Below, in pieces: positions 9,864 through 19,649 of a stretch of 64,000 nucleotides of DNA. The stretch's first letter is position 1, and each line of letters starts with the position of its first letter. Origin of the DNA: Trichococcus shcherbakoviae. Lineage in GTDB: Bacteria > Bacillota > Bacilli > Lactobacillales > Aerococcaceae. The notes beneath the pieces are model-generated. The model made no database searches. It was given only the letters and a program-made list of their open reading frames with translations, and was not told the origin of the DNA. Location: the NCBI RefSeq assembly GCF_963666195.1, contig NZ_OY762653.1, positions 124,001 to 188,000 of the forward strand, written 5' to 3'. Position numbers and translations under genes: made by a program.

Positions 9864-10493
9864 ATGGCTAAAAGTCAGGTAATTAAAGATTTAGCAACTA
9901 ATAAAATTAGTTTAGAAGAAACATTGCAGAGATTATTGGTAATTATTATGTATTTAGGCAATTATGAATTAGAAAATTGGATTACGGAAGAGTTAAATGG
10001 TTACAGAGATAAATCAAAAATTCCGATATACAGAAGAAATATAGGTTACAGATTATTATATTCAGGCATAAATGGTAACTTTCAAATTACAAATAATCCA
10101 TTACCTATTGAGTGGTTACCTAAACAATTAAGAGACAGTATAGATTCTATTGATGCAAAAGAATCTATACGAATAATTGAGAAAGTGATAGAAAATAAAG
10201 AAAGAGTAGCTAACGATTTAACCTATTTAGCCAGTTTAATTTATAAAGATACAGGTGTTCAATGTACTAAAATTATTCAAGAATATAGCAATATATCATA
10301 TCAGGGGATAGTCAGTAATGTTAAAACTAAGTTGCTTCAAATACTTATTAATATAGAACAAGAATTTGGTGAGTTGGATTCCTTGGATATTAATTTAGAA
10401 TCAAAAACTGAAGAGCAAGTCGGATTGTTAAATGAAAAAATAAAGAATGTTATATCTTTTGATGGCATGCAGGAGGAATATACGAGTGAGTAA
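9864..10493 (+). CDS. AbiTii domain-containing protein
   Basis: A 209-aa protein whose first ~80 residues match the AbiTii pattern: a short leader, then VIKDLATNKISLEETLQRLLVI..LGNYELENWITEELNGY. AbiTii is linked to lactococcal-type abortive phage infection; its biochemical activity is not established. The start at 9864 is preferred because AAAGGAG lies about 9 nt upstream; an ATG at 9825 has no such site. The last 8 nt overlap the next gene, implying translational coupling. The C-terminal part (about 100-209) is helical and unrecognised. Confidence 0.8.
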   Translation: MAKSQVIKDLATNKISLEETLQRLLVIIMYLGNYELENWITEELNGYRDKSKIPIYRRNIGYRLLYSGINGNFQITNNPLPIEWLPKQLRDSIDSIDAKESIRIIEKVIENKERVANDLTYLASLIYKDTGVQCTKIIQEYSNISYQGIVSNVKTKLLQILINIEQEFGELDSLDINLESKTEEQVGLLNEKIKNVISFDGMQEEYTSE

Positions 10494-11061
10494 TAATTTT
10501 AAACTATTGATTGTGGGTGCTATGATTTCTCTTATTTCATCAATAATTACATTTCTAATGCAAGAAGCATATAAACAACTTTCAAAAAATCAAGGAAAAG
10601 TTAAGATATATCGTAAAATAGTGTACAGTAAGTTTATCAAGAATCAAACTTGGGGATTCTCAACTAGCACTGATGGTTTACATTTTTCGATACCGATGTG
10701 GATTGAAATTCATAATACAAAAAATAAAAATGAAATAATTAGAAATTTCAATTTAGCATTATATAATAACGGGGAAAAAGTATCTATGATGACACAATTA
10801 AATCATGGTAACATTAATGGTGAAAATCTATTTTTTGGTGATAACGGTGTTTATTCTTTTTTAGTTTCGCCAGAAAGTATAGAAAGATACGATTTGTATT
10901 TTATGCTTAAAAAGAAAGATTTTGAATATAACTTTGATGAGGTTAGAGTATCTTATTATGATACTAGGGATAAACATAAGGAATTTAAGTTGCTTGAAAT
11001 TGATAGGTGTTGGGTGGTCCAAAACAATAAAATAGATACTGATTGGAATCTGATCGATTAG
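10486..11061 (+). CDS. Small membrane-anchored protein coupled to AbiTii
   Basis: A 191-aa protein started from GTG 10486, 9 nt after AGGAGG, inside the end of the AbiTii gene. An N-terminal transmembrane helix (about 5-25, LLIVGAMISLISSIITFLM) is followed by a basic stretch and a beta-rich domain with alternating hydrophobics (WIEIHNTK, FNLALYNNGEKV, DEVRVSYYD). I recognise no named family. The overlap and order suggest it works with the AbiTii protein, perhaps as a membrane sensor or anchor; this is inference. Confidence 0.7.
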   Translation: MSNNFKLLIVGAMISLISSIITFLMQEAYKQLSKNQGKVKIYRKIVYSKFIKNQTWGFSTSTDGLHFSIPMWIEIHNTKNKNEIIRNFNLALYNNGEKVSMMTQLNHGNINGENLFFGDNGVYSFLVSPESIERYDLYFMLKKKDFEYNFDEVRVSYYDTRDKHKEFKLLEIDRCWVVQNNKIDTDWNLID

Positions 11062-11118
11062 CATTTTAGAAACGAATATTTACTAAATGTTGATTTTTTT
11101 ATGAAAAGGAGCAGGCTT

Positions 11119-11307
11119 ATGGTAAAACAATTCTATAAAGAACAGATTTGTGAAAAATGTGGAAAAACTTCGTACATATATAAGATACATTATCCAGCAC
11201 CTGATGGCTATGAACATGAATGTAGTTGTTCTTATTGCGATTATACTTTTTTCCAAATCAAGAAAAAATCTTTGGATGATTATATTGCTTATAAAGAGAA
11301 AAAATGA
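11119..11307 (+). CDS. Small zinc-ribbon-like protein
   Basis: A 62-aa protein with cysteines arranged C-x2-C (CEKC near residue 12) and, after about 20 residues, C-x-C-x2-C (CSCSYC). This fits a small zinc ribbon. It has a lysine-rich tail. ATG 11119 has AAAAGGAG 7 nt upstream, so it is preferred to ATG 11101. It lies 57 nt after the membrane protein and before the terminator, so it is the last gene of the AT-rich island. Function unknown. Confidence 0.6.
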   Translation: MVKQFYKEQICEKCGKTSYIYKIHYPAPDGYEHECSCSYCDYTFFQIKKKSLDDYIAYKEKK

Positions 11308-11383
11308 TTTTTCACATCAAAATATTGTCTCTTAGAATGAAACGCACATTCATACCGCAAGACGTGTTTTTCATAAAAATGTT

Positions 11384-11421
11384 AAAAAAGCGAAAATCTG
11401 CTTGATTTCCGCTTTTTTATT
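11384..11421 (+). terminator. Terminator at the right end of the defence island
   Basis: Arms AAAAAAGCG (11384-11392) and CGCTTTTTT (11410-11418) form a hairpin flanked by an A-run and T-run, so it can work in both directions. It marks the switch from AT-rich island DNA to the GC-richer rexB gene. Confidence 0.75.
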
Positions 11422-11498
11422 TACCTATAATCCCAATGCTTCACCACCCCCTTATGGTAAAATAACCATATTGACTTACACGAACAGGAGGCGATCCG

Positions 11499-14400
11499 AT
11501 GGGGTTGCAGTTTATTTTAGGCAAGGAATCGGCGGACAAGAAACAAGCGATATATGAGCGGATTTCGGGGATCATGACGGAGGAGCCGGATGCGGAGGTA
11601 TTTGTGCTGGTTCCAGAGCACGCGAAGTTCGAGGCGGAGATGTCGATCCTGGAGAAACTTTGGCAATTCGAGGTTTTCCGCGATCAGGACATGATGGGCT
11701 CGATGAATCTGCAGACGTTCAGTTTCAGCCGCTTGGCGTGGTATTTGCTGAAGAAATCGCCGATCTTCCAACAGCAGCAATTGTCGGAAGCCGGCCTCAG
11801 CATGCTGGTGCGGAAGATTCTGATGGAGAAGGAGCAGGAGCTGATCCTTTTCCGCCGGGAAGCCAACAAAGAAGGCTTCATCAAACAACTGACCGATCTG
11901 TTTCTGGAGCTGCGCAGCGGGCGCATCGAAGAGGAGGATCTGCAGGGGATTCTGGCGAGCCAGGCCGAATCCGGCAACGAGGCCGATTTCCAGCTGAAGT
12001 TGACGGAACTGAAGGAGCTTTACCATGCCTTCAACGAAGCGCTGCTGGACAAATACCTCGAAAAGGAGGTCATCCTTGAGGCGCTGGCCGGCGTCATCGA
12101 AACGCTGGATATGCAGAACACCTATGTCTTCATCGACGGTTTCTACCGTTTCACAGCCCGCGAGCTGCAGATCGTCACGACGCTGCTGCGCTCCGCAAAA
12201 CAAGTCACGATCACATTGGCGCTGGACAAAGCCTATGTCAGCGAACCACCGGCCATGCATCAGCTGTTTTATACGGCTGGGTCGACCTATCACACGCTCT
12301 ATCATTTGGCGCGCAGCCTGCGCGTTCCGGTCATGAAGGACCATTGGGTTGCGAAGGATACGGACGGCTACAAGGATGCTTTGTTGACCCTTGAGAATTA
12401 TTGGATCGCGTCCACGGATGCGACCGCCAACAAAGTCCAAGGCTCGTTTGAGCTTACTGTCGACCAGAAGGAAGCTATCCGGGTCTGGGGCTGCGAAACG
12501 AAACAGGCGGAAGTCTTCCATGTGGCCAATGAAATCAAAAAACTGGTCGCCGAGGACGGTTACCGCTATAAAGACATCCTGATTTTGGCGCGGACGGTCG
12601 AAGAATACGAAACGATGGTGAAGCCGGTATTCGACAAAGACGGGATGGACGTCTTCTATGACAAGGCAGACGCCATGAAGCACCATCCGTTCATGGATTT
12701 CATCGACGCGCTGTTTCGAATCCGCCGCCATCATTGGCGCTATCCGGACATCATGCGCTTGCTGCGCACGGAATTGTTGACGCCTGCCAACCATGACAAT
12801 CCGGCAGGGCTTGAGGAAACGTCGGCAGCCGTGCTGCGATTCCGCGAACAGGTCGATGTGATCGAGAATGTCTTGCTGGCATACGGCTATGAAGGCAACA
12901 GCTGGCTTTCGAAGGATGATTGGTATTTTGCGACCTTCAGGGACGAGAACGGCAACAGCAACCAGAGCCCCGAGGATAGACGGATGCAGGACACCTCCAA
13001 CCAGGTCCGCAATTATCTGAGGGATCTGTTGCTGCCGTTCTTCCAGAAGATGGCGAAGGCCAAGACGGGCCGGGAAGCCGCAAGGAACCTGTACAATTTC
13101 CTGATCGCCGCCAAAGTCGACAAACAGATGCTGTTCTGGCGCGATGAAGCCTTGGCGCAGGGGGACCTGATCCAAGCGCGCCAGCAGGAGCAGATCTGGA
13201 AAGTTTTCCTGAACCTGTTGGATGAGTACGTCGAAATTCTGGGGGACAGCCCTTTCCAGGCTGCAGCATTCCATGAAATCCTATTGACCGGTTTCCAGAA
13301 CGCGACTTTCAGCCTGGTGCCGCCAAGTATCGACCAAGTCGTCTTCTCGAGCATCGATGGAGCGCGCTTCGAGCCGGCGAAGGTGGTCTTCCTGATGGGG
13401 ATGACCCAGGACCATTTGCCTGCGCAGAAAGAGAATAAATCATTGCTGACGGAAGAGGACCGCGCGCGTCTCAGCGGTTCGTTGAATAATGAAGAAAAAT
13501 ATCTGCACCCGACGACCGCCGAGTCGATGGCCGCTGAACCGTATGTGGCCTACCAGGCCTTCCTTTCAGGGACGGAAAAGGTCATCTTCAGCTATCCGAT
13601 GAGTGCGGACGACAGCAAGAAATCACCGAAAATTTCGCCTTATGTGTCGCGCGTTGCCAATGCGCTGCAGATACCTGTCGAAATCAAGCACCAGGACATC
13701 GCCGATGCGGAGGATACGACTGCCTTCCTAGGCAGCAAACAACAGAACATCAGCCAGCTGGTTCATCTGCTGAGGCACCAACGCGCGACGAATGAGTCGG
13801 TGCCGACGCTATGGAAATACATTTTGGCCTACATATCCAAGGATCCGCAAGCCAAACGGATCATGCAGCAGGTCTTCGCCAGCCTCTGGCACAAAAATGT
13901 GCCGAGCAAGCTGACGGCGCCGGTTGCCGAGCAGCTCTACGGAAAAGACCTGTATTTGTCGGTCTCACAGCTGGAACGCTATTTTGAAGATCCGTACAGC
14001 CATTTCCTGCAATACGGCTTGAAGCTCAAGGAACGGGCGAAATACGAGCTGTCCGCTGCCGGAACCGGCGAATTTTTCCATGAAGCCTTGGAACAGATCG
14101 TCAACCAGCTGAAGAGCAGGCTCATCGATACCGCTGATCTGAGTGAGGAGACAGTCAAACAGATTGCCGATGCAGTCCTAAATGAGCTCTATGGGAGCGA
14201 AAAATTCAAAATTCTGAGGACCTCCAACCGGATGGCCTTCATCCGTGACCAGCTGGGCGAAACAATCCAGAAAATGGCTTGGGTGCTCAACCAACACAGC
14301 CGACGGACGGCCTTGAAGAACATCCGTACCGAAGCCGTCTTCGGGCAAATGGGCGGCGAACAGATGCTGGACGGATTGGACATGCCGCTGAACAACGGCG

Positions 14401-15125
14401 GCACCCTGCATATCCGCGGGAAGATCGACCGGATCGATCTGGTCAACGCCGGGGACGAGAATTATCTGACCATCCTTGACTACAAATCGAGCGCGCACAG
14501 TTTCAATTTCTCCGACGCCTACTACGGATTGGCGATGCAAATGATCACCTATCTGGATGTGGCCCTGCTGAACGCTGACAAGCTGCTGGCCGGGAAGACC
14601 TTGCCGGCAGGAGCTTTCTATCTGCACGTCAAGAACCCGTTCATCAAGCAGAACAGTTTCATGACGCTCGAGGATTACCAGAAGACGATCATCACTGATT
14701 ACAAGCTGAAAGGGCTGTTGCTGAACGACACTGCCGTTTTGGACACAATCGATCCGTCTGTCGAAAGCGGTAAGTCTTCGGAAATCTTCCCTTTCAACAA
14801 ACTGAAGGCCGGCAATCTGGGCAAAAAGGACGAATTGATTACATTGGATGATTTCCACAATCTGATCGCCAAGAACCGGGCGAACATGGTGGAGGCCGGC
14901 GATAAGATCCTGTCCGGCGACCTGAAGCTCGACCCAATCAAGGAACGGCCGTATACGCCGACAGTCAGCGGACCTTACCGCGCCATCTCGCAGTTCGACA
15001 ACACGTTGCCGGAGAACCGCTACCGCAAATACATCAAGCTGAGCAAGGAAGATGTGCTTTCGAAGATCAAGCAAGAACGCGACGAGAATAATCAAGAATC
15101 CAACGAGGAAGGGGAGGAGCAATGA
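11499..15125 (+). CDS. rexB: ATP-dependent helicase/nuclease subunit B (RexB/AddB)
   Basis: A 1208-aa partner of RexA in the RecBCD-like AddAB/RexAB complex, which resects double-strand breaks for recombination and degrades linear foreign DNA. The C-terminal RecB-type nuclease is intact: GKIDRID, then LDYKS (D994-Y-K996) and the Q..TYL helix. The N-terminal helicase-like part has no functional Walker A (GKESADKK), and the four iron-sulfur cysteines of Bacillus AddB are absent (YFEDPYSHF at the first position). Both features are usual for the RexB form of lactic acid bacteria. The ribosome site is AGGAGG before ATG 11499. It overlaps rexA by 4 nt. Confidence 0.95.
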   Translation: MGLQFILGKESADKKQAIYERISGIMTEEPDAEVFVLVPEHAKFEAEMSILEKLWQFEVFRDQDMMGSMNLQTFSFSRLAWYLLKKSPIFQQQQLSEAGLSMLVRKILMEKEQELILFRREANKEGFIKQLTDLFLELRSGRIEEEDLQGILASQAESGNEADFQLKLTELKELYHAFNEALLDKYLEKEVILEALAGVIETLDMQNTYVFIDGFYRFTARELQIVTTLLRSAKQVTITLALDKAYVSEPPAMHQLFYTAGSTYHTLYHLARSLRVPVMKDHWVAKDTDGYKDALLTLENYWIASTDATANKVQGSFELTVDQKEAIRVWGCETKQAEVFHVANEIKKLVAEDGYRYKDILILARTVEEYETMVKPVFDKDGMDVFYDKADAMKHHPFMDFIDALFRIRRHHWRYPDIMRLLRTELLTPANHDNPAGLEETSAAVLRFREQVDVIENVLLAYGYEGNSWLSKDDWYFATFRDENGNSNQSPEDRRMQDTSNQVRNYLRDLLLPFFQKMAKAKTGREAARNLYNFLIAAKVDKQMLFWRDEALAQGDLIQARQQEQIWKVFLNLLDEYVEILGDSPFQAAAFHEILLTGFQNATFSLVPPSIDQVVFSSIDGARFEPAKVVFLMGMTQDHLPAQKENKSLLTEEDRARLSGSLNNEEKYLHPTTAESMAAEPYVAYQAFLSGTEKVIFSYPMSADDSKKSPKISPYVSRVANALQIPVEIKHQDIADAEDTTAFLGSKQQNISQLVHLLRHQRATNESVPTLWKYILAYISKDPQAKRIMQQVFASLWHKNVPSKLTAPVAEQLYGKDLYLSVSQLERYFEDPYSHFLQYGLKLKERAKYELSAAGTGEFFHEALEQIVNQLKSRLIDTADLSEETVKQIADAVLNELYGSEKFKILRTSNRMAFIRDQLGETIQKMAWVLNQHSRRTALKNIRTEAVFGQMGGEQMLDGLDMPLNNGGTLHIRGKIDRIDLVNAGDENYLTILDYKSSAHSFNFSDAYYGLAMQMITYLDVALLNADKLLAGKTLPAGAFYLHVKNPFIKQNSFMTLEDYQKTIITDYKLKGLLLNDTAVLDTIDPSVESGKSSEIFPFNKLKAGNLGKKDELITLDDFHNLIAKNRANMVEAGDKILSGDLKLDPIKERPYTPTVSGPYRAISQFDNTLPENRYRKYIKLSKEDVLSKIKQERDENNQESNEEGEEQ

Positions 15126-18100
15126 TGACAGGCATACCGGCACGCACACCCAATGAAAAATTCACGGAAACGCAATGGCAATCGATCTACCAGACCGGGG
15201 ACAATATCCTCGTCTCCGCCTCGGCAGGATCCGGCAAAACGACTGTCCTGATTCAGCGGATCATCGAAAAAGTGAAGGGCGGAACGAACGTCGATGAACT
15301 GCTTGTCGTCACCTTCACCGAATCAGCTGCCAAGGAAATGAAGGAGCGGATGACGGGCGCCATCCAGACCGCCATCAACGAAGCCCAGTCGCAGGAGCAA
15401 TACCTGCACCTGATCAAGCAGCTTTCGCTGATGCCGCAGGCGAACATCTCGACGATCCACGCCTTCTGCCTGAAGGTCATTCAGCGCTATTTCTATCTGA
15501 TCGATCTGGATCCGGTCTTCCGCTTGTTGGCGGACACGATCGAAGTCGAGCTGCTGAAGGAGGACGTCTGGGAAGAGGTCAAGGAGGAACTTTACGGGGA
15601 GCCGGATACGCACTTCAAGAATCTGGCCAAGGCTTATTCGAAGGACCGCAGCGACGACGATCTGATGAAGCTGATCTTCTCGCTCTACGACTTTTCGCGC
15701 GCGAACCCGATTCCTTACCGCTGGCTGGATTCTTTGCCGTCTTTGTACAACACCGAAGCCGGGTTGACGAACAGTGTGCTCTATCAGGAATTGCTGAAGC
15801 CGCAGCTGCTGAGCCTGATCGAAGGCATCCGCTACGACATCGAACAAGCACGGCATCTGGCGGGGCAAGATGTGAAAACGGCTGCCCAGCGCGAAATTTT
15901 CGAAACGGAGCAGGGCTATGCCGACCGCCTGTTGGAAGCTGTCCAGCAGGATGACTACGAATCGGCCTACACGATTGCGAACGAACAGCTGCAGTTTGCG
16001 CGTTGGCCGAGCAGCAAGAAGGCCGACCCGGATGAAGTGAAGGATCAGAAAGCACTGCTGAAAAACCTGCGCGACAAATACAAGAAGGATTTCGCCTCAT
16101 TGAGCGCGCAGTACCTCAACCGGCCGCTTGCGGAACAGGAGGAAGTGCTGAAAGGCATCCACCCATACGCCGAGGAGATGGCCCGGGTGACGAAACGCTT
16201 TTCCGAAGCCTATTGGGAACGGAAATTGGACGACAATGTGCTTGATTTCAATGACCTGGAGCATCTGACACTGCAGATTCTGGCGCCGATTGCCGAGGAT
16301 GGGGAACGCAAGATGAGCGACGCGAGCGCTTATTTCCGTAGCAAATTCGAGGAAGTGCTGATCGACGAATATCAGGACGTGAACCAGCTGCAGGAGAGCA
16401 TCCTCTACTGGGTGACGCGGCATCAGCCGGAAACCGAGAACCTGTTCATGGTTGGGGATGTCAAACAGTCCATATACGCCTTCCGCTTGGCCGACCCGAG
16501 CCTGTTCCTGCGCAAATACGCGGCCTTTGCCGACAAAAACGGCGGAGAACGGATCATTCTGGCCGAAAACTTCCGATCGCGCGCAGAGGTCATCCATTTC
16601 ACGAATTTCATCTTCGAACAGCTGATGGACGAAAAAGTCGGCCAGATGGATTACGACGAAGCCGCGAAGCTCCAGGCCGGTAACAAATCCTTCCCGGAGA
16701 GCGAGCGCAACCAGACGGAGCTACTGATCTACCTGTCGGAGATTGCCGACAACGATGAGGAAACCCTCACGCCGGAGAACGATCTCGAAGCCGACCTGAC
16801 GATCGACGACAAGACAGCAGGGGAAGTCACGATGGTGGCGCAGAAAATCAAGGCGCTGATCGATGAGAAGTTCCTGATCTACGACAAAAAGAACAAGGAA
16901 GAACGGCCGCTATCCTACCGGGACATCGTGCTGTTGACGCCGACGAAGAAGAACAACCTTGTCATCCTGGAGATCTTCAAAGATTTCCAGATTCCGGTCA
17001 TCCTGAATGACACGGAAAGCTATTTCCAGCGCACCGAGGTTTCGATCATCCTGTCCTTGCTGAAGGTGATTGACAACCCGCGCCAGGATATCCCGCTAGC
17101 GGCAGTACTGCGTTCGCCGATCGTCGGTTTGGATGAGAAACAGCTGGCGCTGATCCGCATCCAGCAGAAGAACGGCGATTTCTACGAAGCCGTGCAGCAT
17201 TTCATCAAAATTTGCGAAAGTTCTGGGATTGACCAGACCGCGGAAATCAAGGACGCGCACAGCAAGTTGGCGCTGTTCATGGGTCGCTTGCACGAATGGC
17301 GCAACATTGCCAGACGGAGCAGTCTCGTCACCCTGATCTGGACCATCTACAACGACACCCACTTCCTCGACTACGTAGGCGGCATGGTCGCCGGCAAACA
17401 GCGGACGGCCAATCTGCACGCCCTCTATGAGCGGGCCAAGAAGTATGAGGAAACGAACTACAAAGGGCTGTTCCAGTTCATCCGCTTCATCGAGAAGATT
17501 CAACAGCGCGACAAAGACTTGGCGGAACCGACTTCCTTCAGCGATGACGAGGATGCCGTCAGGGTCATGACCATCCACGCCAGCAAAGGCCTGGAGTTCC
17601 CTGTCGTCTTCCTGATGGATCTGTCGAAACGGTTCAACCTGAGCGATACCCAAAGCAAATACATCTTCTCCGAGACGCATGGGCTCGGGACCGATTATTT
17701 CGACGTCCAGCAGCGGGTACAGTATCCGTCCTTGGCGCGCCAAGCGTTGGCGATCGAAAAGAAAAAGAAATTGTTGGCGGAAGAGATGCGCAAGCTCTAT
17801 GTGGCTCTGACCCGCGCCGAGCAGAAACTGTTCCTGGTAGGGTCCTACAAATCCGAAGAAAAGCTTTGGGCCGATTGGCAAGTGGCCGACGGAACAAGCG
17901 GGAAGCTGCTGCCGGATTACCTGCGCCTGCAGGCCAGCTCGATGATGAAATGGCTCGGCATGTGTCTGTACCGGCATGAAGATGCAGAGAACGATCATTT
18001 CCATAAGGAATACCGCGGCGAACTGACGCACTACCCGGTGCACTTCAGCATCCAGACTTTCCGCGAGGAAGACCTGTTGTCCTACATCCCGGTCGCCATG

Positions 18101-18934
18101 GAGGAGATCAACGAATCGCAGTGGAAAGACGAAATCGAGCAGATGGCGTCGGCGAAAGTCGAAGCGCACGAACACTCGCTGGCGGAAGAAATGAAGCTGG
18201 CCGTTGCCCTGATGGAAGCGAAATACCCCTACGAGGCGGCAATGACGACGACCAGCTACCAGTCCGTTTCGGAGATTAAGCGCCTGTTCGAGGATCCGGA
18301 CGAAAGCCATATGCTGAAGCTGGACCTTTCCGACACCAAACGGGTCTCCCGCTATGTGGAGCCCGAGTTCCCGCGTCCGCGCTTCATGCAGGAGATGGTA
18401 ATGCCGAACAGCGCCGAAATCGGTACCGCGACCCATTTCGTGATGCAGTCCGTGGATCTAGAAAAGGAAATCACCGCAGCCTATGTGGCGCAACTGTTGC
18501 TTGAATTGGTAAGTGATGGACTGCTGGAGAAGGCTGTTGCTGAGAAGCTCGATGCGGAACAAATCGCGTTGTTCTTCCGGACGGAATTGGGCCAGGAAAT
18601 CCAGGCGAACGCTGACAGGGTGAGACGGGAAATGCCGTTCTCGTTGCTGATTCCGGCAAGCCGGATATTCGCTGAGATGCCGGAAGACTCAACCGACAAT
18701 CTGCTGATCCACGGTATCATCGACGGCTTCATCGAGTACGACGATCACATCGTCCTCTACGACTTCAAAACCGATTTCGTGGGCGATCAAGCTCCGGTAT
18801 TGCCCGAGAACATCGTCGACAAATACCGCGGCCAGATGAACCTGTACAAGAAAGGCCTCGAGACCATCCGTCAGAAACCCGTCAGCGCGGCGTATATTGC
18901 GCTGCTTTCGAACCATACGAATATTTCCGTATAA
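15122..18934 (+). CDS. rexA: ATP-dependent helicase/nuclease subunit A (RexA/AddA)
   Basis: A 1270-aa UvrD-family helicase with a C-terminal nuclease. Walker A is ASAGSGKT (33-40), Walker B IDEYQDVN is near 413, then GDVKQSIYAFRLADP, and helicase motif V/VI around 815 (MTIHASKGLEFP). The nuclease motif HGIIDGF...LYDFKTD lies near 1197-1218. All key residues are present. Its ATG sits inside the rexB stop (ATGATGA), so the two subunits are translationally coupled. A strong terminator follows immediately, so rexBA is a two-gene operon. Confidence 0.96.
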   Translation: MMTGIPARTPNEKFTETQWQSIYQTGDNILVSASAGSGKTTVLIQRIIEKVKGGTNVDELLVVTFTESAAKEMKERMTGAIQTAINEAQSQEQYLHLIKQLSLMPQANISTIHAFCLKVIQRYFYLIDLDPVFRLLADTIEVELLKEDVWEEVKEELYGEPDTHFKNLAKAYSKDRSDDDLMKLIFSLYDFSRANPIPYRWLDSLPSLYNTEAGLTNSVLYQELLKPQLLSLIEGIRYDIEQARHLAGQDVKTAAQREIFETEQGYADRLLEAVQQDDYESAYTIANEQLQFARWPSSKKADPDEVKDQKALLKNLRDKYKKDFASLSAQYLNRPLAEQEEVLKGIHPYAEEMARVTKRFSEAYWERKLDDNVLDFNDLEHLTLQILAPIAEDGERKMSDASAYFRSKFEEVLIDEYQDVNQLQESILYWVTRHQPETENLFMVGDVKQSIYAFRLADPSLFLRKYAAFADKNGGERIILAENFRSRAEVIHFTNFIFEQLMDEKVGQMDYDEAAKLQAGNKSFPESERNQTELLIYLSEIADNDEETLTPENDLEADLTIDDKTAGEVTMVAQKIKALIDEKFLIYDKKNKEERPLSYRDIVLLTPTKKNNLVILEIFKDFQIPVILNDTESYFQRTEVSIILSLLKVIDNPRQDIPLAAVLRSPIVGLDEKQLALIRIQQKNGDFYEAVQHFIKICESSGIDQTAEIKDAHSKLALFMGRLHEWRNIARRSSLVTLIWTIYNDTHFLDYVGGMVAGKQRTANLHALYERAKKYEETNYKGLFQFIRFIEKIQQRDKDLAEPTSFSDDEDAVRVMTIHASKGLEFPVVFLMDLSKRFNLSDTQSKYIFSETHGLGTDYFDVQQRVQYPSLARQALAIEKKKKLLAEEMRKLYVALTRAEQKLFLVGSYKSEEKLWADWQVADGTSGKLLPDYLRLQASSMMKWLGMCLYRHEDAENDHFHKEYRGELTHYPVHFSIQTFREEDLLSYIPVAMEEINESQWKDEIEQMASAKVEAHEHSLAEEMKLAVALMEAKYPYEAAMTTTSYQSVSEIKRLFEDPDESHMLKLDLSDTKRVSRYVEPEFPRPRFMQEMVMPNSAEIGTATHFVMQSVDLEKEITAAYVAQLLLELVSDGLLEKAVAEKLDAEQIALFFRTELGQEIQANADRVRREMPFSLLIPASRIFAEMPEDSTDNLLIHGIIDGFIEYDDHIVLYDFKTDFVGDQAPVLPENIVDKYRGQMNLYKKGLETIRQKPVSAAYIALLSNHTNISV

Positions 18935-18943
18935 ATTAAACTG

Positions 18944-18993
18944 AAAAAGGTGGAGCATCCAAGGATTAAATCCAGGATACTCCACCTTTTTTT
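18944..18993 (+). terminator. rexBA terminator
   Basis: Arms AAAGGTGGAGcATCC and GGATaCTCCACCTTT with a 14-nt loop and a 7-T tract end just 10-60 nt after rexA. The A-run on the left lets it serve the opposite strand too, where the DUF2798 gene ends. Confidence 0.85.
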
Positions 18994-19020
18994 GATTTTT
19001 CAACAACTATGCGCTAAAGC

Positions 19021-19482
19021 TTATTCCAAAATAAGCTGACTATTGGATTGGATATTACCAAGAATTGTCCGGGATATAGGTCCGACAACCAACAATTGCA
19101 ACGGCAAAGCGACAATTACATTCATTCTCCACGCTTCGCTATAGGCAGCCCATAAATTATCGGGGATGCTGCCTTCAATCAGAACACCGAATAATGACAT
19201 GAAAGTGACCATCCCTAAAACCATCAAACTGGAGATTGTCAAAATTAACTGCACCTTATTTTCTTTTTTGATGGGTAGTCGAAAAGCAATTTTCTTTGCA
19301 ATCACTCCTACAATGAATACGTCCAAAATAAAGGCGACAACAAAACCTGGCACTAAGCCTGCGACAAGCGGTATAAGAGCTAAATTGTCATGTAACAGCA
19401 GATTGTACATACTCATTCCTAACACCATCATAGAGCACATTATCGTCGTAAAAATAATTCCTTCTTTTTTGTTTGTGGGCAT
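19021..19482 (-). CDS. DUF2798 family membrane protein
   Basis: A 153-aa protein with four predicted transmembrane helices arranged as two similar halves; each half has an S-x-M-V-L-G-M core (SMMVLGMSMYN and SLMVLGMVTFM). That duplicated two-helix design is typical of DUF2798. The start at 19482 is chosen for AAGGAG 8 nt upstream. Function is unknown; it stands alone. Confidence 0.75.
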   Translation of the reverse strand: MPTNKKEGIIFTTIMCSMMVLGMSMYNLLLHDNLALIPLVAGLVPGFVVAFILDVFIVGVIAKKIAFRLPIKKENKVQLILTISSLMVLGMVTFMSLFGVLIEGSIPDNLWAAYSEAWRMNVIVALPLQLLVVGPISRTILGNIQSNSQLILE

Positions 19483-19649
19483 GTAAACACTCCTTCTATT
19501 TTTGTGCAACGTCAACCATGGTATCACAAATATAGAATGTGTGTAAGAAGTATTTTCAGGATTAATTTAAATATTTTGAAAATCAGTATATTGCTATTGC
19601 ATAAGTGTCTTCTGAACCTGGCTCATAAAGGCTCCTTTAAATGGTACTA

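Noticed and set aside
11517-13274. Long open frame (585 codons) on the minus strand
   Set aside because: It is a shadow of rexB caused by GC-rich codons; its protein is low-complexity and has no ribosome site.
17096-18436. 446-codon open frame on the minus strand
   Set aside because: Antisense shadow of rexA with no recognisable domain.
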